This document shows positions 8,306 through 16,699 of a DNA stretch of 64,000 nt, piece by piece. Origin of the DNA: an uncultured Paracoccaceae bacterium (GTDB lineage Bacteria; Pseudomonadota; Alphaproteobacteria; Rhodobacterales; Rhodobacteraceae); NCBI GenBank assembly GCA_947495795.1, contig CANMAI010000001.1, positions 744,001 to 808,000 of the forward strand, in the 5' to 3' direction. The notes below the pieces were generated by a model. It did no database searches. It saw only the letters and a program-made list of their open reading frames with translations, and was not told the DNA's origin. The translations under genes and the position numbers were made by a program. Every line of letters begins with the position of its first letter. Within the stretch, counting starts at the first letter, position 1.

Positions 8306-9005
8306 GGTTTTTGCGCGTCGTAATCTGGCCGGGCATCCGCCTGCACTGACGCCGGAATACCGCAGCACGCGGCTGCGGGCACCGGCGCGGGAGCTGCTTT
8401 CCTTCGAGAACGGGCCGGGCGAGATCAGAGGGCCGGTGTTCGGGCATGGGATGCTGGGGCCGCTTGATGATGATCTGACGCGGAATTATGCGGCTGCGGG
8501 CGAGAGCGCGATTGGCGAGCGGATCATCGTGCATGGGTCGGTGCTGGATGGCGATGCGCGGCCTGTGTCAGGCGCCTTGCTGGAGGTGTGGCAGGCCAAT
8601 GCGGGAGGGCGGTATCGGCATAAGAAGGATGGGTATCTTGCGCCGCTGGATCCGAATTTTGGCGGCTGCGGGCGGCTGATTGCCGGGGCGGATGGTAGTT
8701 ATGCCTTCCGCACGGTGCGGCCCGGGCCATACCCATGGCCCAATGGCGGGAACGATTGGCGACCCGCGCATATCCATTTCTCGATCTTTGGACACGGTTT
8801 TGCACAGCGGCTGATCACGCAGATGTATTTCGAGGGCGATCCGCATATCCCGCTTTGCCCGATCGTGAATACAATTCCCGACAAGGCCGCGATTGACCAG
8901 CTGACGGCGAAGCTGGATATGGAACACACTGTGCCGATGGATGCGCGGGCTTACCGGTTTGATATAGTCTTGCGGGGGGTGGCACCCTTTGAGAAGAGTA
9001 CATGA
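8298..9005 (+). CDS. pcaH: Protocatechuate 3,4-dioxygenase, beta subunit
   Basis: The iron-bearing subunit (235 residues) of the intradiol ring-cleaving dioxygenase that turns protocatechuate into 3-carboxy-cis,cis-muconate. Iron ligands are visible: two tyrosines, in GGRYRHKKDGY and GPYPWPNG, and two histidines in RPAHIHF. The N-terminal region (YRSTRLRAP) and the GSVLDGDARPVSGALLEVWQ segment are standard for PcaH. ATG at 8298 is taken as start; 8289 and 8277 are alternatives with GGAGATGG nearby. It is cotranscribed with pcaC (overlap) and pcaG (ATGA overlap). Confidence 0.96.
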   Translation: MPKVFARRNLAGHPPALTPEYRSTRLRAPARELLSFENGPGEIRGPVFGHGMLGPLDDDLTRNYAAAGESAIGERIIVHGSVLDGDARPVSGALLEVWQANAGGRYRHKKDGYLAPLDPNFGGCGRLIAGADGSYAFRTVRPGPYPWPNGGNDWRPAHIHFSIFGHGFAQRLITQMYFEGDPHIPLCPIVNTIPDKAAIDQLTAKLDMEHTVPMDARAYRFDIVLRGVAPFEKST

Positions 9006-9562
9006 GCCGGTTGAAGGAGAGTGCCAGCCAGACGGCAGGGCCCTATGTGCATATCGGTTGTGTGCCGAGTTTTGCGGGGCTTGGTGGCGAAGATTTGGGG
9101 AGCGAGATGCTCTCAGGGGCTGTTGAGGGCGAACGCATTGACATTGAGGGACATGTGTTTGACGGCGATGGTGTAGCCCTTACCGATGCGATGCTGGAAA
9201 TCTGGCAGGCGGATAGCGTGGGCGGTTTTGACAACCCGGATTTTCCGGGCTGGGGCCGACAGCCGACGGATGGAGAAAGTGGGCTCTTTCGCTTTAAGAC
9301 GATCCGCCCAGGGCGGCTGGAATGGCCGGGGGGTGGCTTGCAAGCGCCGCATATCGCCTTCTGGATCGTGGCGCGGGGGATCAACCTTGGCCTTCACACA
9401 CGGATGTATTTTGGCGATGAGGCGGGGGCCAATGTGGAAGACCCGGTGCTGGCGCTGGTCGGCACGCGCCGGGCTGGGCTGGTTGCTCCGCGTGAAGGAG
9501 ATGCATATCGCTTTGATATCCATCTTCAGGGGGAGAATGAGACGGTGTTTTTTGATGTATGA
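9002..9562 (+). CDS. pcaG: Protocatechuate 3,4-dioxygenase, alpha subunit
   Basis: A 186-residue partner of PcaH with the same fold. It begins with the usual SASQTAGPYVHIG and carries IDIEGHVFDGDGVALTDAML and RTIRPG-type segments, but where PcaH has two histidines it has only one (APHIAFW), as expected for the subunit without iron. The start overlaps the pcaH stop as ATGA. The next gene starts inside its last codons, so translation is probably coupled through the operon. Confidence 0.96.
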   Translation: MSRLKESASQTAGPYVHIGCVPSFAGLGGEDLGSEMLSGAVEGERIDIEGHVFDGDGVALTDAMLEIWQADSVGGFDNPDFPGWGRQPTDGESGLFRFKTIRPGRLEWPGGGLQAPHIAFWIVARGINLGLHTRMYFGDEAGANVEDPVLALVGTRRAGLVAPREGDAYRFDIHLQGENETVFFDV

Positions 9563-10397
9563 TGTTGCCGGAAAACCGTGCATTCTGTGCTGTGCAATCA
9601 CCGGTTCCGTGCCGCGGAAGGCGGATAATCCGGCGGTGCCGATCAGCGTGGCCGAGCAGATCGAGAGTGCCCATGAAGCAGTGGAGGCCGGTGCTTCCAT
9701 CATCCACGCGCATGTCCGCAATGATGATGAGAGCCCTTCGAGCGACCCGGAGAAATTTGCCGCACTGAAGGTGGGGCTGGAGCAGCATTGCCCCGGTGTG
9801 ATTGTGCAGTTTTCCACGGGGGGCCGCTCGGGCGCCGGTAAGGAGCGCGGGGGCATGTTGGGGCTGCGGCCCGATATGGCTTCGCTGAGTGTTGGTTCCA
9901 ACAATTTTCCGAGCCGTGTTTATGAGAACCCGCCGGATCTGGTAGCCTGGTTGGCGGGCGAGATGCGCGAGTACGGCGTTGTGCCGGAGGTGGAGGCATT
10001 TGATCTCAGCCACATTTTGCAGGCAATCCGGTTGCACGGTGAGGGTATGCTTTACGGCAAGCTTTACGTGCAGTTCGTGATGGGTGTGAAAAACGCGATG
10101 CCGGTGGATCGGGCGGTGTTTGATTTTTATGTGGAGGCCATGCGCGACCGTGCGCCGGAGGCTGCGTGGTGTGCTGCCGGGATCGGTGCCGGGCAGGCGG
10201 TGGTGAACGAGTGGGCGATTGCAGCGGGCGGGCATACGCGGGCCGGGCTGGAGGATAACGTGCGGCTGGACAAGGTGCGGCTCGCCCCCTCCAACGCGGC
10301 CCTGATCGCGCGGGCAGCGGAGATTTGCGCGCGGTACGAGCGACCGGTGGCAAGCTTTGCTGAGGCGCGCGCCATTCTGGGGCTGCGGGCGGCGTGA
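9555..10397 (+). CDS. BKACE (beta-keto acid cleavage enzyme, DUF849), probable beta-ketoadipate cleavage
   Basis: A 280-residue TIM-barrel metalloenzyme. The zinc ligands known from 3-keto-5-aminohexanoate cleavage enzyme are visible: the HAH pair in SIIHAHVRNDD (residues about 50-60) and the glutamate in RAGLEDNVRL near 232. ITGSVPRKADNPAVP at the N-terminus and FSTGGRSG are also typical. Family members condense a beta-keto acid with acetyl-CoA to give acetoacetate plus a CoA ester. Placed between pcaG (8-base overlap) and pcaB (4-base overlap), the natural substrate would be beta-ketoadipate, yielding succinyl-CoA. The family is clear; the substrate is inferred from context. The start ATG 9555 keeps the conserved N-terminus. 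Confidence 0.88.
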   Translation: MYDVAGKPCILCCAITGSVPRKADNPAVPISVAEQIESAHEAVEAGASIIHAHVRNDDESPSSDPEKFAALKVGLEQHCPGVIVQFSTGGRSGAGKERGGMLGLRPDMASLSVGSNNFPSRVYENPPDLVAWLAGEMREYGVVPEVEAFDLSHILQAIRLHGEGMLYGKLYVQFVMGVKNAMPVDRAVFDFYVEAMRDRAPEAAWCAAGIGAGQAVVNEWAIAAGGHTRAGLEDNVRLDKVRLAPSNAALIARAAEICARYERPVASFAEARAILGLRAA

Positions 10398-11455
10398 GTG
10401 TGTTCGCGCATCCTTGGATGGGGGGCCTGTTCGGCGATGCCGAGGTGGCCGTGCTGATGGCACCGGAGGCGGATCTGGCGCGGATGGTTGCCGTGGAGGC
10501 CGCCTATGTACGAGCCCTTGGGCGTGCCGGTGTGGTGGCCCCGGATCTGGGCGAAGCGGCGGCATTGGCTATTGAAGCGGCGAAGATTGATCCAGGTAAC
10601 CTTCGGGCCGGTGCTGCTCGCGACGGGCTGGTGGTGCCCAATCTTGTGCGCCAGCTGAAAGAACAGGTTGGCGAGGATCTGCAAGATGCTGTGCATCGCG
10701 GGTTGACGTCTCAGGACGTAATGGACACTGCGCTGGTGCTGGGGCTGCGAGAGGTACTGGGTGTTTTCGAGGCGCGTATTGGCCAGCTTATTCTGGCGCT
10801 GGAGGAACTGAGTTCTGCACATGGCGCGCGGGTGCTAACGGGGCGCACACGGATGCAGACGGCGGTGGAAATCACCGTGGGCGATCGGGTGAACACGTGG
10901 GCGATGCCGCTCAGCGCGCATCTGGACCGGTTGGTAGAGCTGCGCCCGCGCCTTCTGCGCCTGCAGTTCGGAGGGGCGGCGGGCACGCGGGACGCGCTCG
11001 GAGAGGCCGGGGAGAAGATTGCGGTAGAACTGGCGGCCGCTCTGGATCTTGGCAATGCGCCCAGAGCCTGGCATGCGATGCGGGACGGGCTTGGCGAACT
11101 CGCGTCATGGCTTTCGCTCGTGTCCGGCACGCTGGGCAAGATGGGCCAGGATATCGTGTTGATGGCGCAGCAGGGCGTAGATGAGATTGCGCTTACGGGC
11201 GGAGGTGGTTCCTCTGCGATGCCACATAAGGCCAACCCGGTTAAGGCAGAGCTGCTGGTGACGCTGGCGCGTTTCAATGCGGTTCAGCTGGGGGGAATGC
11301 ATCAGGCACTTGTGCACGAGCAGGAGCGTTCAGGTGCTGCATGGGTGCTGGAGTGGATGATCCTGCCGGAGATGGTGGCGGCCACAGGATGCGGGCTGGC
11401 TGGCGGACGGGATGTTGTTGGGGCGATTGAGCGGATCGGAAATGGGACACGCTGA
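10394..11455 (+). CDS. pcaB: 3-carboxy-cis,cis-muconate cycloisomerase
   Basis: A 353-residue member of the fumarase/aspartase superfamily that lactonises 3-carboxymuconate to gamma-carboxymuconolactone, the substrate of PcaC. Signature segments are HRGLTSQDVMDTAL (residues about 100), GRTRMQTAVEITVG, GGAAGTRDALG and the superfamily signature GSSAMPHKANPV (about 276-287), which holds the catalytic serine loop. Start GTG overlaps the BKACE stop. At about 350 residues it is shorter at the C-terminus than the 450-residue PcaB proteins of pseudomonads, as is common in Rhodobacteraceae. It is the last gene of the operon; no terminator is evident after it. Confidence 0.94.
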   Translation: MSVFAHPWMGGLFGDAEVAVLMAPEADLARMVAVEAAYVRALGRAGVVAPDLGEAAALAIEAAKIDPGNLRAGAARDGLVVPNLVRQLKEQVGEDLQDAVHRGLTSQDVMDTALVLGLREVLGVFEARIGQLILALEELSSAHGARVLTGRTRMQTAVEITVGDRVNTWAMPLSAHLDRLVELRPRLLRLQFGGAAGTRDALGEAGEKIAVELAAALDLGNAPRAWHAMRDGLGELASWLSLVSGTLGKMGQDIVLMAQQGVDEIALTGGGGSSAMPHKANPVKAELLVTLARFNAVQLGGMHQALVHEQERSGAAWVLEWMILPEMVAATGCGLAGGRDVVGAIERIGNGTR

Positions 11456-11631
11456 CGTTCAGCCCAAGGATCCCCAAGTGATTACCCCTTCGAACGGCTA
11501 GTTGCCTGGCAAGGCTTTTGGCAAAGACAACGAGTATTTTCACTCCAGGTACAGATGCAAAAGTGCGATTGGCGCGCGGTTTGCCGGAAGGTGAAATCAG
11601 CGCCAGTTATGAGGTTTTAAGTTCCGGTGAT
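11456..11631. other. Intergenic, no feature recognised
   Basis: Between the end of pcaB and the decayed RTX fragment I see no gene, promoter or hairpin with a T-tract. The pca transcript therefore has no obvious intrinsic terminator here. Confidence 0.5.
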
Positions 11632-12215
11632 GGTGACTGAGCCGCTGCCATCAATCGCTATGAGTTCGAACATCGCATTGCCGCAGACTGAAGAAATCGC
11701 CGGATTGAGGGCAATTGTATGCGCAATCCCATAGACTGAAAGCCTATTTAGTCTGTCCTGCCTTCCCAGCCCAAAATACGATCGTTTTCGGCGTTGAGTG
11801 GGATTAGAAATATCTGCACCGGCGATCAGTTGATCATTACCGGCCTGACAGCGAAAGTATCCTCGCCGGAGAAGCCTTTGAGGAAATCTGTGCCAAAGCC
11901 GCTGCTTCGAAACCCACGCCCTCACACAAGTTTGAGGCCGCCGCATAGATTGTGATTGAACCGTGGTTTTTTAAAGAAGGAGTTGATGTCGAAAACACGG
12001 ACACGGTCGTTCACTGCTACTGCGCCCGTTTATGACCGGACATGCACCATGGTGTCCTCGTCCTTGTTCACGACCTTTATAGCATGGCCTGTATTTCCGT
12101 TGACTATGCCATCGACTAGGAAGGTCATGCCTGCGAAGCCCCCACTACGGATCGCATCATCCGGCGCATCGAGAATCTCACCAACTGCGACTTGAAAGGT
12201 GGTTCCTGCTGTATG
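11632..12215 (-). pseudogene. Decayed RTX paralog (C-terminal and N-terminal remnants)
   Basis: On the minus strand, 11632-11945 encodes in broken frames GFGTDFLKGFSGEDTF, AGNDQLIAG, then LNAENDRILGWEGRTD followed by a stop, and finally a segment ending SGSVTITGT. These line up in order with the end of the intact RTX protein at 12333-13574 ([50 protein letters not shown]). At 12030-12215 the frame DDAIRSGGFAGMTFLVDGIV resembles that protein's N-terminus ([20 protein letters not shown]). The middle (beta-helix and most repeats) is gone. This is a tandem duplicate that has lost its function through an internal deletion, frameshifts and stops. Confidence 0.75.
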
Positions 12216-12332
12216 CCAAGGAAGCTTCCGGATTGGCTGGGAATGAGCGGGGTGGGTATCGCGCTGTCCTTTTCGTAATACTTGTTTGATCAGGATGTGG
12301 AGAGCTCGAAAGCTCGCCACAAAGACCGGATC

Positions 12333-13574
12333 TCAGAAGATGAAATCAGCGTCGGTGATATCACCCGCCGCGCCATTAATCGTGATCGTGCCGGTGCCGC
12401 CGAGTGCGGCAAGATCGACGACGGCATTTCCGGCTACAGCCGAGATTGCCAGATTGAGTGTCGCAGCGTGGGCGATGTCGTAGGAGGTGAGATCGATTTC
12501 ATCCGTGCCGTCTTCCCAGCCGAAGATCCGATCATTGCCCGCGTTGAGCTGGAACTGGAACGTATCCGCCCCGAGGCCGCCGATCAGCTGATCGTTACCT
12601 GCGCCGCCATCCATCACGTCATCGCCGGAGAAGCCGTTCAGGAGATCTGCGCCGAAGCCGCCGAGCATCGTATCGTTGCCGCCGCCGCCGCGAATGGTAT
12701 CGTTGCCACCATCGCCACGTAAGAAATCGTTGCCGGATGCACCCGCTATGAGATCTGCCCCGCCGCCACCAAAGATTGTATCGTTACCGAAACCACCGTT
12801 CAGGCCTTCCGCGCCCGTTCCGCCGATCATCCTGTCTGCCCCGGCCTCTCCGAAGACAGTGCCGGTGATCGTACCGCCGCGTCCATCATAGAAATCATTG
12901 CCACCATCGAGCGAAACATTGCCCAAGAGCGTTCCGGTGTTGATGATCGTCTCGATACCGTCGCTGCCCTCAATCGCCCGTGGGCCGTTGGTGGCGCGGA
13001 TGGTGCCTGAATTGATCAGGGTTGAACTGAATGTGGAGCCGCTGTTGAAGAGCACGCCTTCATTCGTTCCACGAATGATGCCGGAATTGACGATAATGGC
13101 ATTGTCAGCAAGCGATATAACGCCGTTTCCGTCGGACGTGACGAGGCCAGTATTAATGACCGTCTGGTTGTCGCCAGACATATAAAGGCCGTTATTGCCT
13201 CCGAAAGCTATACCGTTGTTGACGAGGATACTGCCTGCGCCGTCAATCTGCAGGCCCTCATCCACAGTTCCGGTCGCCATGCCATCGTTTATGATGACGG
13301 TGTTCACACCACTGGTTGTGACGCCGTCCGAGCTTCCGAGTACGGAGCCGCCCGAACGAATATGAATGACATTGTTTTCGAAATTTCCGTCTACCGCATC
13401 ACCGCCTGCCGTGATGACGTCCCCGTCGATATAGAGTGCGGCGCCAATTGCATCGAGTTCGATTGCGTCACCGCTCGCGACGTCTACTACGGCTCCAGCG
13501 ATGACCTGACTTATTTCATCCGCCACGGTCAAGTTGATAACAGTTGTTCCAGATAGAATTGTATTGATAGGCAT
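12333..13574 (-). CDS. RTX-type calcium-binding protein with beta-helix N-terminal region
   Basis: A 413-residue protein without a classical signal peptide. Residues about 20-225 hold short repeats ending in NDG, NNG, NTG or NSG (VIINDG, ILVNNG, VINTGLV, IVNSGII, LINSGTI, IINTGTL), spaced as in right-handed beta-helix proteins. Residues about 230-340 hold roughly nine GGxGxD nonapeptides ([19 protein letters not shown] and similar) that bind calcium. The C-terminal 70 residues (ADTFQFQ to DADFIF) look like the type I secretion signal region. Start ATG 13574 is preceded by GGGGGAT. It is probably exported by a type I system encoded elsewhere. Role (adhesin, surface layer or matrix protein) unknown. 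Decayed copies lie on both sides. Confidence 0.88.
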   Translation of the reverse strand: MPINTILSGTTVINLTVADEISQVIAGAVVDVASGDAIELDAIGAALYIDGDVITAGGDAVDGNFENNVIHIRSGGSVLGSSDGVTTSGVNTVIINDGMATGTVDEGLQIDGAGSILVNNGIAFGGNNGLYMSGDNQTVINTGLVTSDGNGVISLADNAIIVNSGIIRGTNEGVLFNSGSTFSSTLINSGTIRATNGPRAIEGSDGIETIINTGTLLGNVSLDGGNDFYDGRGGTITGTVFGEAGADRMIGGTGAEGLNGGFGNDTIFGGGGADLIAGASGNDFLRGDGGNDTIRGGGGNDTMLGGFGADLLNGFSGDDVMDGGAGNDQLIGGLGADTFQFQLNAGNDRIFGWEDGTDEIDLTSYDIAHAATLNLAISAVAGNAVVDLAALGGTGTITINGAAGDITDADFIF

Positions 13575-13705
13575 TTGGGATCCCCCACTTGTTACGTGCG
13601 AAAATTTAACGCATATTAAAGTATCACAAGTTGAGAATAATCACATGTGCTGTATACTATGGAGAACCTGTTGTTTTTGTTGTGAATACAATTATCGCGT
13701 GTAAA

Positions 13706-13910
13706 TTATTTGAAGTTGCACGTATCCAGACTGTTAGCCGCGTCGGCGATCACTATCGAACCAATACCGCCCAATGCGCTCAGATCAATCACAGCGTTCG
13801 TGCTCTAGGTGCTGATCTCGGTGCTGAGTGCGGCAAACTGGCGATACCATAGGCGGTGATATCGATTGGATATTTGCCGTCTTGTCAGCCCAGAATACGG
13901 TTATTGCCTG
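13706..13910 (-). pseudogene. Second decayed RTX paralog (C-terminal remnant)
   Basis: Upstream of the intact RTX gene, the minus strand reads TGNNRILG, a stop, QDGKYPIDITAYGIA, then after a frameshift NAVIDLSALGGIGSIVIADA and LDTCNFK ending in TAA at 13708-13706. This matches the last 65 residues of the intact protein ([24 protein letters not shown] and [19 protein letters not shown]) in order. No calcium-binding repeats are left. With the fragment at 11632 it shows a three-copy tandem array in which only the middle copy survives. Confidence 0.65.
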
Positions 13911-14080
13911 TGCTGCGATGGATCACCTCGCTGCGCATGCTGCCAATTTGGGTCTCTGTGCCCGCATCGCTGAAGATGATACTGTTGTTCCGGATGTGAG
14001 ACTGGCGTTCACAAAGAGAAATTGGTGAAGGCTTCAAGCGTTATGGTTCTCTCATTTGCTGGCATGGTCTCTCCTTGCGC
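13911..14080. other. Intergenic with no clear content
   Basis: This stretch may be further worn-down sequence of the decayed RTX copy (a short reading resembling SGTTV near 13990-14005 is suggestive but too weak to call). I see no other gene or structure. Confidence 0.35.
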
Positions 14081-14109
14081 TTGAGCGACGGTTTGGATTT
14101 TGCTAATCT
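14081..14109 (+). promoter_or_regulatory. Probable sigma-70 promoter of the rsfS-rlmH operon
   Basis: TTGAGC (14081-14086), 17 bases, TAATCT (14104-14109). Transcription would start near 14116, which is also the first in-frame ATG of rsfS, so either that ATG is used leaderless or translation starts at the next ATG, 14152. Confidence 0.5.
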
Positions 14110-14115
14110 GTACTT

Positions 14116-14568
14116 ATGTCGGAACGGGGCCGGATTGGCTGGTCCCGGATTATGGAGGACATCAGTCTGACCGAACATACTGAGGCAGCCACGCGTGCTG
14201 CATCTGCTCCCGCCACGCAGGCCGGAGCATATCGCGAGAGCGGGTCTCTTCTGGATCTGGTTCTTGCTTCCCTCGAGGATGACAAGGCTGAAGAGATCGT
14301 TACGATCGATCTGCGCGGCAAATCCGAGATTGCGGACCATATGGTGATCGCATCCGGGCGTTCGTCACGGCAGGTTGTCTCGATCGCCGAGAAGCTGCGG
14401 GACCGGGTGAAGACCCGAACCGGAGAGCCTGCCCGGATGGAGGGCAAGGATGGCGGCGACTGGGTGCTGATCGATTGCGGCGATGTGGTGGTGCATGTAT
14501 TCCGCCCCGAAGTGCGCGAGTTCTATCAGCTGGAGAAGATGTGGCTGCCTGCGGGCGCTGACGTTTAA
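14116..14568 (+). CDS. rsfS: Ribosome silencing factor RsfS
   Basis: A protein of up to 150 residues with the RsfS/Iojap core: LVLASLEDDKAEEIVTIDLR, GKSEIADHMVIASGRSSRQV, KDGGDWVLIDCGDVVVHVF and REFYQLEKMW at the end. It binds ribosomal protein L14 (RplN) on the 50S subunit and blocks subunit joining during starvation. The first ATG (14116) lacks a ribosome binding site and coincides with the predicted transcription start, so ATG 14152 is a realistic alternative; the conserved domain is unaffected. It is followed by rlmH after six bases, a pairing seen in many bacteria. Confidence 0.95.
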   Translation: MSERGRIGWSRIMEDISLTEHTEAATRAASAPATQAGAYRESGSLLDLVLASLEDDKAEEIVTIDLRGKSEIADHMVIASGRSSRQVVSIAEKLRDRVKTRTGEPARMEGKDGGDWVLIDCGDVVVHVFRPEVREFYQLEKMWLPAGADV

Positions 14569-14574
14569 GATCCG

Positions 14575-15045
14575 TTGAGGGTGACCATCTGTGCTGTAGG
14601 CCGCCTGCGCGGCGGGCCCGAGGCAGTGCTTGTTTCCGACTACCTGGAGCGGTTTGGCAAAACTGGGCGAGGCTTGGGCCTTGGCCCGGCCGAATGCCGA
14701 GAGGTTGAGGACAGGAAGGGGGGCGGTATGATGGCGGAGGCGAAGCTGCTCCGGAGTGCCGTGCCTGAGGGCGCCTACCGGATTGTACTGGATGAGCGCG
14801 GGACGGTGCTGAGATCGCCGGAGTTTGCCAAACGACTGGGCGATTTGCGGGATCGGGGCGTGCGGGATGCGGCGTTGATGATCGGCGGTGCGGATGGGCT
14901 GGCGAAGGATTTGCGGGCGGAAGCGGATCTCGCGATTTCTTTCGGAGCAATGGTTTGGCCACACATGCTGGTGCGGGTGATGGTGGCCGAGCAGTTGTAC
15001 CGGGCGGCGTCCATCCTTGCGGGGAGCCCGTATCATCGGGTTTAG
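14575..15045 (+). CDS. rlmH: 23S rRNA pseudouridine-1915 N3-methyltransferase RlmH
   Basis: A 156-residue SPOUT methyltransferase that modifies pseudouridine 1915 in helix 69 of 23S rRNA. Recognisable are RVTICAVGRLRGGPE at the start, the YLERF region, LDERGTVLRSPEFA, the SAM-binding knot segment ALMIGGADGL (residues about 100-110) and the end AASILAGSPYHRV. The initiation codon appears to be TTG (14575), since the conserved sequence begins directly after it; GTG 14581 would trim two residues. It lies downstream of rsfS in the same operon. Confidence 0.95.
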   Translation: MRVTICAVGRLRGGPEAVLVSDYLERFGKTGRGLGLGPAECREVEDRKGGGMMAEAKLLRSAVPEGAYRIVLDERGTVLRSPEFAKRLGDLRDRGVRDAALMIGGADGLAKDLRAEADLAISFGAMVWPHMLVRVMVAEQLYRAASILAGSPYHRV

Positions 15046-15181
15046 GGAGGTTGCCACACGCGCAACGGGAGCCGCGCCTGCCTGACGACCTTGATTCCAT
15101 GCTCGATTTCAGATTGCCGTTTTCCAGGTTCATTCTTTGTCGGAAGCGGATTACATCTGGTTGCAAAGAGGGAGGGCGCCC

Positions 15182-16699
15182 ATGAAACCTGTCGTGTTGG
15201 CTATTCTGGATGGCTGGGGGCTGCGGTCTGAAACCGAGGCCAATGCGGTGGCCTTGGCGGAGACGCCGGTATTTGATCGGCTATGGGAAACCTGCCCGCA
15301 CACACAGCTTGTGGCGCATGGGAATGCGGTTGGTTTACCCGAGGGGCAGATGGGCAATTCCGAGGTCGGACATACGAATATTGGGGCCGGGCGGGTTGTC
15401 TGGATGGATCTGCCGAGGATTGATAATGCGATCAGTGATGGATCCTTTGCCAAAAACCCGGCTTTGCAGGGGTTCATCGAGAAGTTGAAAGTCTCTGACG
15501 GGGTGGCGCATCTGGCGGGTCTTGCCTCTCCCGGTGGAGTGCATTCGCATCAGCGCCATATTGCAGAAGCGGCGCGCATGATTTTTGAGGCGGGCGTTCC
15601 GGTGAAGGTTCATGCGTTTCTGGATGGCCGGGATGTGGCACCCCGCTCTGCGGTTTCGCAGATTGCGGAATTGGAGGCTGTACTGCCCGAGGCTGCCTTG
15701 GCGACGATATGTGGCCGGTTCTATGCGATGGACAGGGACAACCGATGGGAGCGGGTTGAGGAGGCCTACAGGCTGCTGGTGAAGGGGGATGGGGCCACGG
15801 CAGAGGACGCTAGAGCGGCGATTGAGGCTGCCTACGTGAAAGATATCACCGACGAATTCATGACCCCGACAGCTTTGCGCGGCTATGCCGGTATGAGCGA
15901 CGGCGACGGGCTTTTCTTCCTCAACTTCCGGGCGGACCGGGCGCGGGAGATCCTTTCTGCGCTGTGTGCGCCTGGGTTTGACCCATTCAAGACGGGCAGG
16001 CGGCCCAATTTTTCCGCTGTTCTAGGGATGGTCGAGTATTCCACTGCGCATAACAGCTTCATGGATGTGATGTTCCCGTCCGAAGAGATTGTGAACACGT
16101 TGGGAGCGTATCTGGCGGAGCTGGGGAAGGCTCAGTTCCGGATCGCGGAGACGGAGAAGTATCCGCATGTGACGTTCTTTCTGAACGGCGGAGTTGAAGA
16201 GCCTGAGACGAGGGAGGAGCGCTATATGGCGGCGAGCCCCAAGGTGCGGACCTATGATATGCAGCCCGAGATGAGTGCACCGGAGGTAACGGAGCATCTG
16301 GTGGGGGCTGTGCGTTCTGGGCGGTACGATCTAATTGTCGTGAATTTTGCTAACCCCGACATGGTGGGGCATACAGGCGATCTTGGGGCCGCGATGATGG
16401 CCTGCGCGGCGGTTGATCAGGGTGTTGGGGCTTTGGTTAAGGCGCTTGAGGACGTCGGTGGCGCGATGCTGCTGACGGCAGATCACGGAAATTGTGAAGT
16501 GATGGTGGACCCGGAAACGGGCGGGCCGCATACAGCGCACACGCTGAACCCGGTGCCACTTGTTCTGATGGGCGGGCCGGATGGCGCACGGCTGAGCCCG
16601 GGTGGCAAGCTCGGTGATCTGGCGCCGAGCCTGTTGCAGCTTATGGACCTACCGCAGCCCGATGAGATGACGGGCACACCCCTGATCGAGATGCCATGA
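15182..16699 (+). CDS. gpmI: 2,3-bisphosphoglycerate-independent phosphoglycerate mutase
   Basis: A 505-residue cofactor-independent mutase interconverting 3- and 2-phosphoglycerate using two metal ions. The start ATG 15182, after GGGAGG, gives the conserved MKPVVLAILDGWG. The phosphoserine loop is MGNSEVGHTNIGAGRVV (residues about 60-76, catalytic Ser in NSEVGH). Other metal-ligand motifs: FLDGRDVAPRSA, FLNFRADRAR, NFANPDMVGHTG, TADHGNCEVM and GPHTAHT. Length is normal. Its stop overlaps the next gene (ATGA), linking it to the envC-like and ctpA genes, a conserved order in Rhodobacteraceae. Confidence 0.97.
   Translation: MKPVVLAILDGWGLRSETEANAVALAETPVFDRLWETCPHTQLVAHGNAVGLPEGQMGNSEVGHTNIGAGRVVWMDLPRIDNAISDGSFAKNPALQGFIEKLKVSDGVAHLAGLASPGGVHSHQRHIAEAARMIFEAGVPVKVHAFLDGRDVAPRSAVSQIAELEAVLPEAALATICGRFYAMDRDNRWERVEEAYRLLVKGDGATAEDARAAIEAAYVKDITDEFMTPTALRGYAGMSDGDGLFFLNFRADRAREILSALCAPGFDPFKTGRRPNFSAVLGMVEYSTAHNSFMDVMFPSEEIVNTLGAYLAELGKAQFRIAETEKYPHVTFFLNGGVEEPETREERYMAASPKVRTYDMQPEMSAPEVTEHLVGAVRSGRYDLIVVNFANPDMVGHTGDLGAAMMACAAVDQGVGALVKALEDVGGAMLLTADHGNCEVMVDPETGGPHTAHTLNPVPLVLMGGPDGARLSPGGKLGDLAPSLLQLMDLPQPDEMTGTPLIEMP

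Noticed and set aside
12600-12900. Periodic DNA that looks like a CRISPR or satellite array
   Set aside because: The period is nine codons and it encodes GGxGxD repeats in frame, so it is protein-coding.
12282-13185. Plus-strand frames over the RTX gene
   Set aside because: They come from the repetitive calcium-binding DNA read backwards and have no independent evidence.
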